The notes under the pieces were generated by a model. It was not told where the DNA came from. It was given only the letters and a program-made list of their open reading frames with translations, and did not search any database. The position numbers and the translations under genes are program-made. DNA of 8,227 bases from NCBI GenBank assembly GCA_030950835.1, contig JAUZQU010000060.1, positions 1-8,227 on the forward strand. The letters are read 5' to 3'. This document shows positions 1 through 5,854 of this stretch, one piece after another (position 1 is the stretch's first letter; every line of letters starts with the position of its first letter). This DNA comes from Mariprofundaceae bacterium (GTDB lineage: Bacteria > Pseudomonadota > Zetaproteobacteria > Mariprofundales > Mariprofundaceae).

Positions 1-1455
1 GCTACTACAGTGGCGTATACTTTGGCAGGCGCGGATGTTGGCAGCTTTGTTTGTGTGGTGGTGACGGCGGATGATGGTGTTGCCGCTGCGGTAAGTGCGA
101 ATAGTGTGACTGCGATTGTTGTGAAAACGAATGGGCCAATACCTGCAAATGGTAGCCCTTATGCAGCCACGACAAATGAAGACACACCGCTTACTATTCC
201 ATTGGCAACCTTGTTTACCGATAATGTAGCTGGGCCAAATGCTTTAAGTATTTCGAATGTGGGGACTGCTTCTATTGCAGGCAGTACGGTTGTGATCAAT
301 GGTACGAATGTCGAGTACACGCCGTTGGCAAACTGGAACTCTGCAGGTACATATTATGCACCTGATGTGCTGGCAGCAGGCACGATAGGGGCGGATTCGT
401 TTACCGTGAGCGTCACCGATGGTATTATTACTTCGACATTGACGGTGAATGTGACGGTGAATGCAGTAGTCGATGTGCCTGTGCCTGTGGCGGATGTGAT
501 TACCGTGGTGGTAGGTGGGGCGGTTGATGTGTTTGCCAATGATAGTAATGTTGACCCAGTTTCCCCTGTGACTGCACACGTTATCAATGGTTCTTGGAAG
601 TGGGCTCCAACTTCGGCAACGGCAGGAAATTATGTCTATGACTCTACTGTGATGCCATTTTTTGATTCAGCATTGAATACTTCGGGAGCAGCGTGGCCTG
701 CAGGAGGAGTGTTAAGTACAGTCGGTTCTACAGCGAAAACCTATAATGTTGAGTATAAAATCGCTCAAGATGGAACAACGGAAGGCTGGAATGTGATTAA
801 TTATAATTTGGCATCGACATATGTTACATGTGACTCTGGTATTGCTGGGAGTACAGCAAATGCTCCTGCAGTTAGTTTGTTTGAAGATTATGGTATTGTA
901 CCAGGAGATGTGATTAAGATAAGAACGACGGGCTACTTCCATGCATCAATCTTTAGTTATGGTGCTATATCTACGGGATTAGGTGGCGTTTTTTCAAGTA
1001 TGAGCACTATACCTCAAGACTGTGCAGTGTTGGGAGATAGGTTTGAAACTACAGTGGGTGATGCCTTGACTTCAACAGCGTTGCCGCATGGTATTGGAGG
1101 CAATACTTTCACTCCTCAAGGAGTAGCATCTAATGGCGCTCCTCAAGCACCGAATTCGTTTGAGGTATCGCCAACATTTGTTGAATCATTACCAGCTTGG
1201 GGTGGTACAGCACCAGATTTGGCAACAGCGGTAAATAATATGCTTGCAAATAATAGAAAAGAATACTCTGTTACAGTGACAGTTCCTGATCCGAATAATG
1301 CGACCAACAAAGTATATTTGTACTTTATGACACAAGATGCCGATAAAAGTGATAATGGGGCAACTCTGAATAGTGGTACTGCTAATTGGCCTTTGAAGAT
1401 TGAAATTATTAAAGTATCTAATACTATAACTGCAGATATTACAGTAATCCCATAA
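1..1455 (+). CDS. C-terminal part of a large repeat-containing surface adhesin (5' end outside window)
   Basis: The frame is open from the first base and ends at TAA 1453-1455, giving 484 visible residues; the true start lies upstream. Numbering from base 1, residues about 1-42 look like the end of an Ig-like repeat (YTLAGADVGSF...VVVTADDG). Residues about 50-190 match a cadherin-like/tandem-95 repeat: NEDTPLTI at 59, YTPLANWNSAG near 106, DSFTVSVTDG at 132-141 and FANDSNVDP near 178. Residues about 190-484 are not a repeat I recognise. They contain GDVIKIR at 302, Cys277 and Cys341, and a Y-L-Y-F...D-x-D-x-S-D-N-G stretch near 439-453 before a final beta-like segment, which together suggest a sugar-binding jelly roll. 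The composition (Gly, Ala, Thr, Val, Asn; few Cys) fits a secreted or cell-surface protein. I see no LPXTG, RTX nonapeptide or outer-membrane barrel at the C-terminus, so the export route is unclear. The protein class is fairly secure; ligand and function are not. Confidence 0.75.
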   Translation, partial: ATTVAYTLAGADVGSFVCVVVTADDGVAAAVSANSVTAIVVKTNGPIPANGSPYAATTNEDTPLTIPLATLFTDNVAGPNALSISNVGTASIAGSTVVINGTNVEYTPLANWNSAGTYYAPDVLAAGTIGADSFTVSVTDGIITSTLTVNVTVNAVVDVPVPVADVITVVVGGAVDVFANDSNVDPVSPVTAHVINGSWKWAPTSATAGNYVYDSTVMPFFDSALNTSGAAWPAGGVLSTVGSTAKTYNVEYKIAQDGTTEGWNVINYNLASTYVTCDSGIAGSTANAPAVSLFEDYGIVPGDVIKIRTTGYFHASIFSYGAISTGLGGVFSSMSTIPQDCAVLGDRFETTVGDALTSTALPHGIGGNTFTPQGVASNGAPQAPNSFEVSPTFVESLPAWGGTAPDLATAVNNMLANNRKEYSVTVTVPDPNNATNKVYLYFMTQDADKSDNGATLNSGTANWPLKIEIIKVSNTITADITVIP

Positions 1456-1497
1456 TCTTGGCTCTTACCAATTCTAAGTGGGTAAACGGTGCTAACA

Positions 1498-1533
1498 TCT
1501 TAAGGTCTATCTTAAGGGGTCTCTTAAGGGGTC
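1498..1533 (+). repeat. Three 12-bp direct repeats at the left end of the RAYT element
   Basis: Three consecutive 12-bp units read tcttaaggtcta (1498-1509), tcttaaggggtc (1510-1521) and tcttaaggggtc (1522-1533). The last two are identical and the first differs at its 3' part. The third unit forms the outer half of the left palindromic repeat. No matching multiplication is seen at the right end. They may record slippage, repeated end processing, or multiple binding half-sites for the transposase; this is inference. Confidence 0.8.
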
Positions 1534-1546
1534 AGAGCCCTTTAAA
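1520..1546 (+). repeat. Left palindromic REP-like terminal repeat
   Basis: This 27-bp segment is the reverse complement of 2271-2298 apart from one extra A in the right copy. It is also an imperfect palindrome: AAGGG (1526-1530) can pair with CCCTT (1538-1542) around the 7-nt loop gtcagag, and the outer TT/AA can pair past a bulged T1543. Hairpin-forming ends beside a RAYT gene are the expected substrate of this single-strand transposase family. It could also weaken read-through from the adhesin gene, but no U-run follows it. Confidence 0.8.
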
Positions 1547-1569
1547 TAAGAGTCTAGGTGTGTTATGCT
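1541..1569 (+). promoter_or_regulatory. Possible promoter of the RAYT gene
   Basis: A -35-like tttaaa (1541-1546) is separated by 17 bp from tatgct (1564-1569), which is preceded by TGT (1561-1563) and so resembles an extended -10. Each hexamer matches consensus at four of six positions. The -35 would overlap the inner edge of the left palindrome, so transposase binding there could repress its own transcription. The predicted transcript would begin close to the Shine-Dalgarno. Weak evidence, from inspection only. Confidence 0.3.
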
Positions 1570-1575
1570 TGGGTC

Positions 1576-1585
1576 AAGGAGGTGA
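1576..1585 (+). promoter_or_regulatory. Perfect Shine-Dalgarno of the RAYT gene
   Basis: aaggaggtga is fully complementary to the usual 3' end of 16S rRNA, and its AGGAGG core ends 5 nt before ATG 1588. This fixes the start at 1588 rather than the in-frame GTG at 1558. Such a strong site is unusual for a transposase, which is commonly translated poorly. Confidence 0.85.
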
Positions 1586-1587
1586 CT

Positions 1588-2286
1588 ATGCCAAGAAAAC
1601 GTCGTTTTTATGTTGCGGGTATGCCAGTTCACGTTGTTCAGCGGGGGAATAATCGTGATCCGATATTTTTTGATGATGGTGATTATCGGGCGTATTTATC
1701 ATGGTTAAAAGAGGCTGCATTGAAGTACCACTGTAAGATTCATGCCTATGTTTTGATGACCAATCATGTGCATTTGTTGGTTACGCCAGAGGATGAAATG
1801 GGTGTGAGCCTTATGATGCAGTATGTTGGAAGGTATTATGTGCCGTATATCAACCATAGTTATGGGCGGACAGGGACGCTTTGGGAGGGGAGGTATAAAA
1901 GCAGTTTGATTGATGCGGACGCTTACTTTTTGACGTGTAGCCGATACATTGAACTTAACCCTGTACGTGCTTTGATGGTGGCGCATCCTAGGGAGTATGT
2001 TTGGTCCAGTTATGCTGCGAACGGGGAAGGAAAGCTTGATGAGGTAGTGACATCACACGCCTTATACCATGCTTTGGGGGCAACAGATGAGGAGCGGAAG
2101 TTGGCTTACGCAGCGTTGTTTTCGGTGCATATTGAGGCTGCTGAACTGTTGGATATTAGAGCATCTTGGCAGACAGGAACGCCGCTTGGGAATGATAGGT
2201 TTCGGGATAAAATTGAGGGTGTTCTGGGTAGGAAAGTTGGTCAAAGCCGACGAGGGAGACCGTCTAAATCTTTAAAAGGGCTCTGA
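1588..2286 (+). CDS. REP-associated tyrosine transposase (RAYT, Y1/HUH, IS200-like superfamily)
   Basis: The 232-residue protein belongs to the Y1 transposase family that cuts and joins single-stranded DNA at hairpin-containing sites. The HUH metal-binding motif is TNHVHLLV with His60 and His62. The probable nucleophile is Tyr120 in SRYIELNPVRA, the usual RAYT context. GTLWEGRYKSSL (96-107) and the VWSSY segment near 140 are also typical of the family, and the basic tail RRGRPSKSLKGL matches RAYT C-termini. All expected catalytic residues are present and the frame is intact, so the gene is likely functional. The start is set by the perfect Shine-Dalgarno just upstream. The stop codon TGA (2284-2286) and the last four codons lie inside the right palindromic repeat. 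RAYTs are often single-copy domesticated genes that mobilise short REP sequences rather than themselves; whether this copy moves is not visible from one locus. Confidence 0.93.
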   Translation: MPRKRRFYVAGMPVHVVQRGNNRDPIFFDDGDYRAYLSWLKEAALKYHCKIHAYVLMTNHVHLLVTPEDEMGVSLMMQYVGRYYVPYINHSYGRTGTLWEGRYKSSLIDADAYFLTCSRYIELNPVRALMVAHPREYVWSSYAANGEGKLDEVVTSHALYHALGATDEERKLAYAALFSVHIEAAELLDIRASWQTGTPLGNDRFRDKIEGVLGRKVGQSRRGRPSKSLKGL

Positions 2287-2298
2287 CCCCTTAAGAGA
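2271..2298 (-). repeat. Right palindromic REP-like terminal repeat, inverted relative to the left
   Basis: This 28-bp segment is the inverted copy of 1520-1546 with a single A inserted in the A-run at 2274-2277. AAGGG (2276-2280) can pair with CCCTT (2288-2292) around the loop ctctgac, which contains the TGA stop of the transposase gene. Similarity stops at 2299 on the outside and at 2270 on the inside, so the repeat edges are sharp. Confidence 0.82.
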
Positions 2299-2334
2299 GA
2301 AGTATTTTTTGGAACTTTATATGGTGACAATGTC

Positions 2335-2343
2335 TGATATAAT
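2335..2343 (+). promoter_or_regulatory. Extended -10 promoter for the phosphatase-ispB stretch
   Basis: TGA followed by a perfect TATAAT (2338-2343) forms a consensus extended -10 element. No good -35 is seen; tttata at 2316-2321 is the nearest candidate, with 16-bp spacing. Transcription would start near 2350, about 50 bp beyond the right end of the RAYT unit, giving a leader of about 33 nt before ATG 2383, or an almost leaderless message if ATG 2353 is used. Confidence 0.55.
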
Positions 2344-2382
2344 ACGCCATTGATGAAAACTTTGGAGCAATCAATAACTGTG

Positions 2383-3228
2383 ATGAATACAGCGAAAGAA
2401 CCTGAAACTACTGACTTTATACCTGCGTCAGCACTGTTAGCCGCAGTGGAGAAAATTGCTCAAGAGGCTGGGAAAGATATTTTATTGCCTGCATTTATCA
2501 GCCAAAGTGCTGCTGAAAGCATGAAAGAGGATGGTTCCATTGTCACGGAAACCGATCAGTTGTGCCAAGATTTTTTACAAGAGCGGTTGACTGCTTTAGC
2601 CAGCGACATTGGTTTTTTAGGTGAAGAGATGGCTGAGCAGGATCAGTTGGCATGTCTGATTCAAGGTGAACAAAGTCGGTTTTGGTGTGTAGATCCACTG
2701 GATGGTACAGGTAATTTTGCCAATCCCATGCCGTTGTTTGCCATATCCATTGCTTTGATTGAACATGGGCAGCCAGTGTTGGCATGTATTTACGACCCTG
2801 TGCGTGATGAGATGTTTTCTGCGGTAGCTGGTCAGGGTTTTTATTTCAATGGACAGAAAAAGACGCAAGCAGAAGTAGGTAAACCTTTGGCTAACTGCAT
2901 TGGTTTTGTTGATTTTAAACGTTTAACACCTGCTTTGGCGAGCCATGTGGCAACGCAGCCGATTTATCGTAGCCAGCGTAATATTGGGACTTGCGCCTTA
3001 GAGTGGGCATGGTTGGCAGTGGGTAGAGCGCAGTTTATTGTGCATGGTGGGCAGAAATTGTGGGATTATGCTGCTGGTGCTTTGCTGGCAGAAGAATCGG
3101 GTTGTGTGGTCAGTGATTTTGAGGGTAAACATCCGTTTGCCACCGCTAAAATGAGTTGTTCTATTTTAGCAGCAGCACGACAAGAGCAACATCAGGCATG
3201 GCAAAAGCATATTCAAGCAGCGTGTTGA
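2383..3228 (+). CDS. Inositol monophosphatase family phosphatase (SuhB/HisN/CysQ-like)
   Basis: The protein (281 aa from ATG 2383) is a Mg2+-dependent, Li+-sensitive-type phosphatase of the inositol monophosphatase superfamily. Metal-ligand motifs appear in order: VTETD (Asp58), GEE (80-82), DPLDGTGNF (Asp104, Asp107) and WDYAAG (227-232), all intact. The usual DGTTNF is DGTGNF here. Substrate cannot be fixed: inositol-1-phosphate, histidinol phosphate and PAP hydrolases share these motifs, and no his or cys genes are nearby. The start is uncertain. In-frame TTG 2350, ATG 2353, GTG 2380 and ATG 2383 are possible; I chose 2383 because GGAG (2364-2367) lies upstream, although at a long 15-nt spacing, and because family members need no longer N-terminus. 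It lies 47 nt before ispB with no terminator between, so the two may be co-transcribed. Confidence 0.85.
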   Translation: MNTAKEPETTDFIPASALLAAVEKIAQEAGKDILLPAFISQSAAESMKEDGSIVTETDQLCQDFLQERLTALASDIGFLGEEMAEQDQLACLIQGEQSRFWCVDPLDGTGNFANPMPLFAISIALIEHGQPVLACIYDPVRDEMFSAVAGQGFYFNGQKKTQAEVGKPLANCIGFVDFKRLTPALASHVATQPIYRSQRNIGTCALEWAWLAVGRAQFIVHGGQKLWDYAAGALLAEESGCVVSDFEGKHPFATAKMSCSILAAARQEQHQAWQKHIQAAC

Positions 3229-3275
3229 GCGGTTTACTGTTTGACCTTTAAAGCCGAAAGCTTACCCTCCCGCTT

Positions 3276-4265
3276 GTGAAAAATAACAACCCTTTACAAC
3301 AAGCCATTGATATTTGTGCCGATGATATGCAGCGCGTGAACGCCTGTATTCACGATAACTTACAATCGGATATCGCGATGATTCCTGCTGTAGGACATTA
3401 TATTATCAACAGTGGCGGCAAACGTTTGCGCCCCTTATTAAGCTTACTCACGGCAAAAATGTTTGATTATCAAGCACAACGTCATATCCCTTTGTCGGTG
3501 GTGGTGGAGTTTATTCATACCGCCTCTTTGTTGCACGATGATGTGGTGGACTCTTCTGATTTAAGACGGGGAAACCCTTCTGCCAATGGGGTTTGGGGCA
3601 ATCAAGCCAGTGTGTTGGTGGGTGATTACCTTTTTTCCCGTTCGTTTCAAATGTTGGTGCAAGATGATGACATGCGCATGTTAAAATTGATGTCAGATGT
3701 GACCAATGCCTTGGCAGAAGGCGAAGTATTACAATTATCGCGCACATTTCATTTGGCGATGACTGAAGATGAATGTTTGGAAGTGATTGAACGTAAAACT
3801 GCGGTATTGTTTGCAGCTGCAGCAGAAGTTGGAGCTTATGTTGCTGGGCAGAGCGATGAAGTGGTGAAAAGTATGGCTGAATATGGCATGTGTTTGGGTG
3901 TGGCGTTTCAATTGATGGATGATGCTTTGGATTATACCGTGGAAACTGAGCAAGCAGGTAAACCAGTAGGGCATGATTTAGAAGAAGGTAAGATTACGTT
4001 GCCTTTGATTCATGCGATGCACCAAGATGCAGCGTTGTTAGAGCGTGTGCATGTGATTGCTGAGCGTGAAACGGAGCCTTATCAGGGAGATGATAGGAGC
4101 TGGGTGCGTCAACGGGTGTTGCAGTATGGTGGGGCTGATTATGCGATGCAAAGAGCGCAAGAGTATGCCGATAGAGCGAAAAAATGCTTGCCCAATACGA
4201 CCAATACGACGATTCGCCAGCTTTTATGTGACTTGGCTGACTTTTCTGCGCAAAGGACAGTGTAA
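3276..4265 (+). CDS. ispB: Octaprenyl-diphosphate-synthase-like trans-polyprenyl synthase
   Basis: This 329-residue cytosolic enzyme should condense farnesyl diphosphate with isopentenyl diphosphate to make the long polyprenyl chain of ubiquinone or menaquinone. The isopentenyl-diphosphate site GGKRLRP is followed by the first aspartate-rich motif DDVVD (88-92), then GEVLQL, then the second DDALD (215-219) and GHDLEEGKITLPL. The small Ala83, five residues before the first motif, matches the corresponding Ala in E. coli IspB and supports a long product (about C40); exact chain length is inference. Length and N-terminal alignment with E. coli IspB (323 aa) favour the GTG start at 3276, though I see no convincing Shine-Dalgarno; translation may depend on the upstream gene. 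A 9-bp tandem duplication (4192-4209) near the C-terminus encodes N-T-T twice without breaking the frame. Confidence 0.93.
   Translation: MKNNNPLQQAIDICADDMQRVNACIHDNLQSDIAMIPAVGHYIINSGGKRLRPLLSLLTAKMFDYQAQRHIPLSVVVEFIHTASLLHDDVVDSSDLRRGNPSANGVWGNQASVLVGDYLFSRSFQMLVQDDDMRMLKLMSDVTNALAEGEVLQLSRTFHLAMTEDECLEVIERKTAVLFAAAAEVGAYVAGQSDEVVKSMAEYGMCLGVAFQLMDDALDYTVETEQAGKPVGHDLEEGKITLPLIHAMHQDAALLERVHVIAERETEPYQGDDRSWVRQRVLQYGGADYAMQRAQEYADRAKKCLPNTTNTTIRQLLCDLADFSAQRTV
4192..4209 (+). repeat. 9-bp tandem duplication inside ispB
   Basis: ccaatacga occurs twice back to back, encoding the repeated Asn-Thr-Thr near the C-terminus of IspB. It is an in-frame, probably neutral slippage product in a loop region. 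Confidence 0.75.
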
Positions 4266-4350
4266 TGTGGGCGATTGTTGGCTGAAACTTGCAATCTAGG
4301 CATGGCTTGTCTATGTTGGTTTGGTGAGAAATAAACTGGGAATGAACTAC

Positions 4351-4356
4351 AGGGAG
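4351..4356 (+). promoter_or_regulatory. Shine-Dalgarno deciding the start of the cNMP-binding-fold gene
   Basis: agggag ends 7 nt before ATG 4364 but only 1 nt before ATG 4358. Normal spacing therefore favours 4364 as the start. Confidence 0.6.
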
Positions 4357-4363
4357 TATGAAA

Positions 4364-4834
4364 ATGGATATTGATTTTACATGGTTAGAAAACAACTTCT
4401 TTAATACAAAATTGAATGAAACACAACGAAACTTGATTGCTTCGATGATAGAAGTGCAAACATATACTGCAAAACAGGTGATTGTGGAGCAAGGTAGCAT
4501 GGGTCATGCTTTGTATGTGATTCAGCAAGGTGTGGCAAGCATTGATTGTAGTAATAATGGTGAGTCGATTCGTGTAGCTACGGCACATATAGGTGATTTG
4601 ATTGGTGAGATGAGCTTTTTGACGGCAGCAGAAGTCAGTGCGACAGTGACTGCGTGTGAAGATTGTGTGATTTACAGATTATCACGGGCTACATTCAGTG
4701 AAATGATGAAACAAGACCAAGAATTGGCGTATGCGGTATTTGCCCACTTGTTGAACCATACTGCAGATGTGATTCGTCATATGAACCAAGAAAAAGCAGC
4801 TGTACAACATTATATGTCGGGTAGCCGTTTTTAA
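4364..4834 (+). CDS. Stand-alone cyclic-nucleotide-binding-fold (CRP effector-domain-like) protein
   Basis: The 156-residue protein is essentially one cNMP-binding beta-roll domain. An N-terminal helix is followed by the roll: VIVEQGSMGHALYVIQQGVA near 39-58, then GDLIGEMSFL (77-86) and SATVTA (92-97), and then C-terminal helices with AYAVFAHLLNHTADVIRHM. The region GE-x(3)-L...SATV is the phosphate-binding cassette, but the Arg that normally precedes S/A-A-T-V and contacts the cyclic phosphate is Val91 here, with Glu90 before it. Canonical cAMP or cGMP binding is therefore doubtful. No helix-turn-helix follows, so it is not a CRP/FNR transcription factor. It may sense another ligand or act through protein contacts. 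It follows ispB after 98 nt and is closed by the terminator at 4869-4900. A possible promoter (ttgtct 4307-4312, aataaa 4330-4335) is weak. Confidence 0.82.
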   Translation: MDIDFTWLENNFFNTKLNETQRNLIASMIEVQTYTAKQVIVEQGSMGHALYVIQQGVASIDCSNNGESIRVATAHIGDLIGEMSFLTAAEVSATVTACEDCVIYRLSRATFSEMMKQDQELAYAVFAHLLNHTADVIRHMNQEKAAVQHYMSGSRF

Positions 4835-4868
4835 GTTTTGATGTTGCTTGATATGCAATGCCTTTTTC

Positions 4869-4900
4869 AAGCCAAGCCTTCTCGGGCTTGGTTTTCTTTT
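4869..4900 (+). terminator. Rho-independent terminator after the cNMP-binding-fold gene
   Basis: ccaagcc (4872-4878) and ggcttgg (4885-4891) form a 7-bp stem around the 6-nt loop ttctcg, extended by weaker pairs below, and are followed by ttttctttt (4892-4900). It lies 34 nt after the stop codon and separates this transcript from the thiL operon. Confidence 0.88.
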
Positions 4901-4936
4901 GCTTTGGTTTTGACGCTGGAGGCTGGTTAACTGGTG

Positions 4937-5854
4937 ATGAAAGGTGAATTTCAAGCGATTGAAGCGTTATTCCGAAAACGTGTGCCTTTTTGCCATGAGA
5001 CGACGTATTTAAGCAATGGTGATGATGCTTCTGTGCATGATATTCCTGCTGGTTTTAGCTTGGCGATCAGCACAGATACTGCGGTTGAAGGTGTGCATTG
5101 GCCAAGTGATATGCCATTGGATGTGGCGGCGAAAAGAGCGGTATGTGCGGCGCTTTCAGATTTGGCAGCGATGGGAGCAAAGGCGTGCTGGATTTGGCTT
5201 TCAGTGGTGGCACGAGATCAACGCGCTTTGCAGGATATGAGTGATGGTGTGGTTGAAGTATGCCAGCAATATCAGCTTGAACTGGCAGGTGGAGACACGG
5301 TTTCTGCGGCAGTGAACATGTTGAATGTTACCGTGGGAGGTTTACTGCCACAGGGTAAAGCCTTGAGCAGGACAAAAGCGCTTGTGGGTGATGACATTTG
5401 GTTGTTGGGTGATGTGGGTTTATCGGCACAAGGTTTAGAACAATGGCTCAATGGAGATTCGGCAGGAGACTGCATAACTTTTTTCCAACATATTCAACCG
5501 CAATTGGAACAAGGTGAGGCATTGTTGAATATGGGTGTATTGTGTTGCATGGATATTAGCGATGGTCTTTTACAAGACGCTTCCCACCTTGCCGCAGCGT
5601 CTCAGGTGGGCTTGTGGATTGAGCAAGAAAAACTTAAAAGATTAAAATGTTATGAAAAAACAAGCCTGTCCAAGATGTTGGCTGGTGGTGAAGATTATGC
5701 GTTGTTGTGTACTGCGCCTGTGCTGATGCGGCGGCAGCTTCTGCAACTTCAAGCGCAACGTATTGGCAGTTGCCACGTGGGTAATGCGGTCAAACTGATG
5801 CATCAAGGGCAAGAAGTGAAATTGGAGATACAAGGTTATGACCATTTTGCCTAA
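4937..5854 (+). CDS. thiL: Thiamine-monophosphate kinase
   Basis: ThiL phosphorylates thiamine monophosphate with ATP to give thiamine diphosphate, the last step of the pathway, in the cytosol. The 305-residue protein carries the full AIRS/PurM-like set: an N-terminal GDDA (28-31), STDTAVEGVHW (45-55), DLAAMGA, GGDT (118-121), DISDGL (206-211), GGEDYAL (250-256) and the typical C-terminal GYDHF. Length is close to E. coli ThiL (325 aa). ATG 4937 is preferred; the adjacent GTG 4934 is in frame. GGAGG (4918-4922) lies upstream at rather long spacing. The E. coli IGDDC element reads NGDDA here, a mild change. It is the first gene after the terminator and its 3' end overlaps pgpA by 17 nt, the common proteobacterial thiL-pgpA pairing, so it likely opens an operon. 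Confidence 0.95.
   Translation: MKGEFQAIEALFRKRVPFCHETTYLSNGDDASVHDIPAGFSLAISTDTAVEGVHWPSDMPLDVAAKRAVCAALSDLAAMGAKACWIWLSVVARDQRALQDMSDGVVEVCQQYQLELAGGDTVSAAVNMLNVTVGGLLPQGKALSRTKALVGDDIWLLGDVGLSAQGLEQWLNGDSAGDCITFFQHIQPQLEQGEALLNMGVLCCMDISDGLLQDASHLAAASQVGLWIEQEKLKRLKCYEKTSLSKMLAGGEDYALLCTAPVLMRRQLLQLQAQRIGSCHVGNAVKLMHQGQEVKLEIQGYDHFA

Larger units (their letters stand above)
1520..2298 (+). mobile_element. RAYT unit bounded by inverted REP-like palindromes
   Basis: A single Y1 transposase gene sits exactly between two inverted near-identical palindromes, and the whole unit lies in the gap between the adhesin gene and the phosphatase gene. No obvious target-site duplication is visible, as expected for HUH single-strand transposition. 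With the three 12-bp repeats included, the left border would be 1498. The arrangement could be a self-mobile element, or a resident RAYT flanked by two of its REP sequences; sequence alone does not separate these. Confidence 0.7.

Noticed and set aside
1558..1587. GTG 1558 as the start of the RAYT gene
   Set aside because: The perfect Shine-Dalgarno at 1576-1585 points to ATG 1588, and the ten extra residues would be encoded by the ribosome-binding region itself.
4266..4363. Terminator or riboswitch between ispB and the cNMP-binding-fold gene
   Set aside because: No hairpin followed by a T-run and no known riboswitch core was found; only a weak promoter-like pair is present.
3994..4500. A 168-codon open frame on the - strand spanning the ispB end and the next gene
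   Set aside because: It runs antisense across two well-supported genes, is rich in His, Ser and Cys as shadow frames often are, and shows no family features.
4901..4936. TPP riboswitch ahead of thiL
   Set aside because: The gap after the terminator is too short and lacks the conserved CUGAGA-type thi-box sequence.
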